From contig NZ_JAAGPR010000030.1 in NCBI RefSeq assembly GCF_017104965.1, positions 1 to 64,000 on the forward strand: DNA of 64,000 bases. Reading direction: 5' to 3'. The stretch's first letter is position 1. Each line of letters begins with the position of its first letter. The stretch comes from Paraburkholderia sp. Ac-20340 (lineage in GTDB: Bacteria > Pseudomonadota > Gammaproteobacteria > Burkholderiales > Burkholderiaceae). Below the pieces are notes generated by a model. It did no database searches and was not told the DNA's origin. It saw only the letters and a program-made list of their open reading frames with translations. Made by a program: the position numbers and the translations under genes. Below are positions 62,777 to 64,000 of the stretch, piece after piece.

Positions 62777-64000
62777 ATGGCAGCAGACAAGCTCATCATT
62801 TTCGATACGACGTTGCGTGACGGCGAGCAGTCGCCTGGTGCGTCGATGACGAAGGAAGAGAAGATCCGCATCGCGAAGCAGCTCGAGCGGATGAAAGTCG
62901 ACATCATCGAAGCCGGCTTCGCGGCCAGCTCGAACGGCGACTTCGACGCGATCCACACGATCGCGGGCCTGGTGAAGGACAGCACGATCTGTTCGCTCGC
63001 CCGCGCCAACGACAAGGACATCCAGCGCGCCGCCGACGCGCTCAAGCCCGCCGACCACTTCCGCATTCACACCTTCATCGCCACGTCGCCGCTGCACATG
63101 GAGAAGAAGCTGCGCATGTCGCCGGAGCAGGTGCTGGAGCAGGCGAAGCTCGCCGTGCGTTTCGCGCGCAAGTTCACCAACGACGTGGAATTCTCGCCGG
63201 AAGACGGCAGCCGCTCGGACATGGACTTCCTGTGCCGCGTGCTCGAAGCGGTCATCGCGGAAGGGGCGACCACGATCAATATCGCCGATACGGTCGGCTA
63301 CGGCGTGCCGGAACTCTACGGCAACCTCGTGAAGACGCTGCGCGAGCGCATTCCGAATTCCGACAAGGCCGTGTTCTCGGTGCACTGCCATAACGACCTC
63401 GGCATGGCCGTGGCGAACTCGCTGGCCGGCGTGCAGATCGGCGGTGCGCGTCAGGTCGAGTGCACGATCAACGGTCTGGGCGAGCGCGCGGGCAATACCT
63501 CGCTCGAAGAAATCGTCATGGCGGTGAAGACCCGCAAGGACTACTTCGGCCTCGATCTCGGCATCGATACGTCGCAGATCGTGCCGGCTTCGAAGCTCGT
63601 CTCGCAGATCACCGGTTTCGTGGTGCAGCCGAACAAGGCAGTCGTGGGCGCAAACGCGTTCGCGCACGCTTCGGGCATCCACCAGGACGGCGTGCTCAAG
63701 GCGCGCGACACCTACGAAATCATGCGCGCGGAAGATGTGGGCTGGACCGCGAACAAGATCGTGCTCGGCAAGCTTTCGGGCCGCAATGCGTTCAAGCAGC
63801 GTCTGCAGGAACTCGGCATCGCGCTCGACAGCGAAGCCGAACTCAACAGCGCGTTCGCACGCTTCAAGGAACTGGCCGATCGCAAGTCCGAAATCTTCGA
63901 CGAAGACATCATCGCGATCGTCACCGAAGAATCCGCTGAAGCGCACGAGAAGGAACACTACAAGTTCGTGTCGCTCTCGCAGCGCTCGGAAACCGGCGAG
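62777..64000 (+). CDS. leuA: 2-Isopropylmalate synthase, partial (right edge)
   Basis: The first 408 residues of LeuA, which condenses 2-oxoisovalerate and acetyl-CoA in leucine synthesis; its substrate comes from the ilv genes upstream. The TIM barrel starts LIIFDTTLRDGEQSPGASM, with metal ligands in the HCHNDLGMAVANS motif and NGLGERAGNTSLEE. The linker region HASGIHQDGVLK follows. The C-terminal leucine-sensing domain is cut off by the window end. CCCGGAGA precedes the ATG. Confidence 0.97.
   Translation, partial: MAADKLIIFDTTLRDGEQSPGASMTKEEKIRIAKQLERMKVDIIEAGFAASSNGDFDAIHTIAGLVKDSTICSLARANDKDIQRAADALKPADHFRIHTFIATSPLHMEKKLRMSPEQVLEQAKLAVRFARKFTNDVEFSPEDGSRSDMDFLCRVLEAVIAEGATTINIADTVGYGVPELYGNLVKTLRERIPNSDKAVFSVHCHNDLGMAVANSLAGVQIGGARQVECTINGLGERAGNTSLEEIVMAVKTRKDYFGLDLGIDTSQIVPASKLVSQITGFVVQPNKAVVGANAFAHASGIHQDGVLKARDTYEIMRAEDVGWTANKIVLGKLSGRNAFKQRLQELGIALDSEAELNSAFARFKELADRKSEIFDEDIIAIVTEESAEAHEKEHYKFVSLSQRSETGE

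Overview
The window is a GC-rich, gene-dense chromosomal segment of a betaproteobacterium. Gene content and order point to the Burkholderia / Paraburkholderia / Caballeronia group of the Burkholderiaceae: a DUF4148 secreted protein, the block hemF-nadD-rsfS-rlmH-maf-rng-mnmH, and the block ilvI-ilvH-ilvC-psd-pssA-leuA. I see no rRNA, tRNA, insertion sequence, prophage or CRISPR array. It reads as core chromosome, with a few unusual features.

Layout. 1-3.9 kb: a partial, apparently chimeric minus-strand frame at the left edge (FtsK-like membrane domain joined in frame to the end of an ABC ATPase), a META-domain lipoprotein, purT, a small lipoprotein and a MliC-like lysozyme inhibitor. 4-9.3 kb: an acetolactate-synthase-like enzyme paired with an aldehyde dehydrogenase, then the RNA helicase rhlE behind a leader of about 0.5 kb. 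9.3-15 kb: gluQ and trhO (minus), dnaE (plus). 15-20.8 kb: lipopolysaccharide genes (GT2 transferase, msbA, O-antigen ligase, GT4 transferase). 21-31.3 kb: DUF4148, then a long minus-strand housekeeping run (upp, yebC, purD, hemF, nadD, rsfS, rlmH, maf, rng, mnmH). 31.5-34 kb: an SDR enzyme, mgsA, a quinone reductase whose stop codon lies in a 7-copy 8-bp tandem repeat.

34-42.6 kb: a full kdp potassium-uptake locus (extra small ORF, kdpF, kdpA, kdpB, kdpC, kdpD, kdpE) with a candidate KdpE operator. 42.6-43 kb: a guanidinium exporter of the SMR family behind a clear guanidine-II (mini-ykkC) riboswitch. 43-48.7 kb: DUF4126, a large FtsX-like permease, a truncated haemoglobin, an alanyl-tRNA editing protein and a DUF924 protein. 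48.7-54 kb (minus): SDR, LOG-family phosphoribohydrolase and TetR; then DgkA with a long N-terminal extension, a GT4 mannosyltransferase-like enzyme and an LpxH-like phosphatase. 54-56.7 kb (minus): an ECF sigma factor with DUF3619, DUF3106 and RDD membrane proteins.

57-64 kb: branched-chain amino-acid synthesis (ilvI, ilvH, ilvC, and leuA cut by the right edge) with phospholipid synthesis (psd, pssA) between. Both ilvI and leuA are preceded by unlisted small reading frames. The leuA one has three rare CTA leucine codons and a predicted transcription start exactly at its ATG; it is the best candidate here for an undescribed regulatory element.
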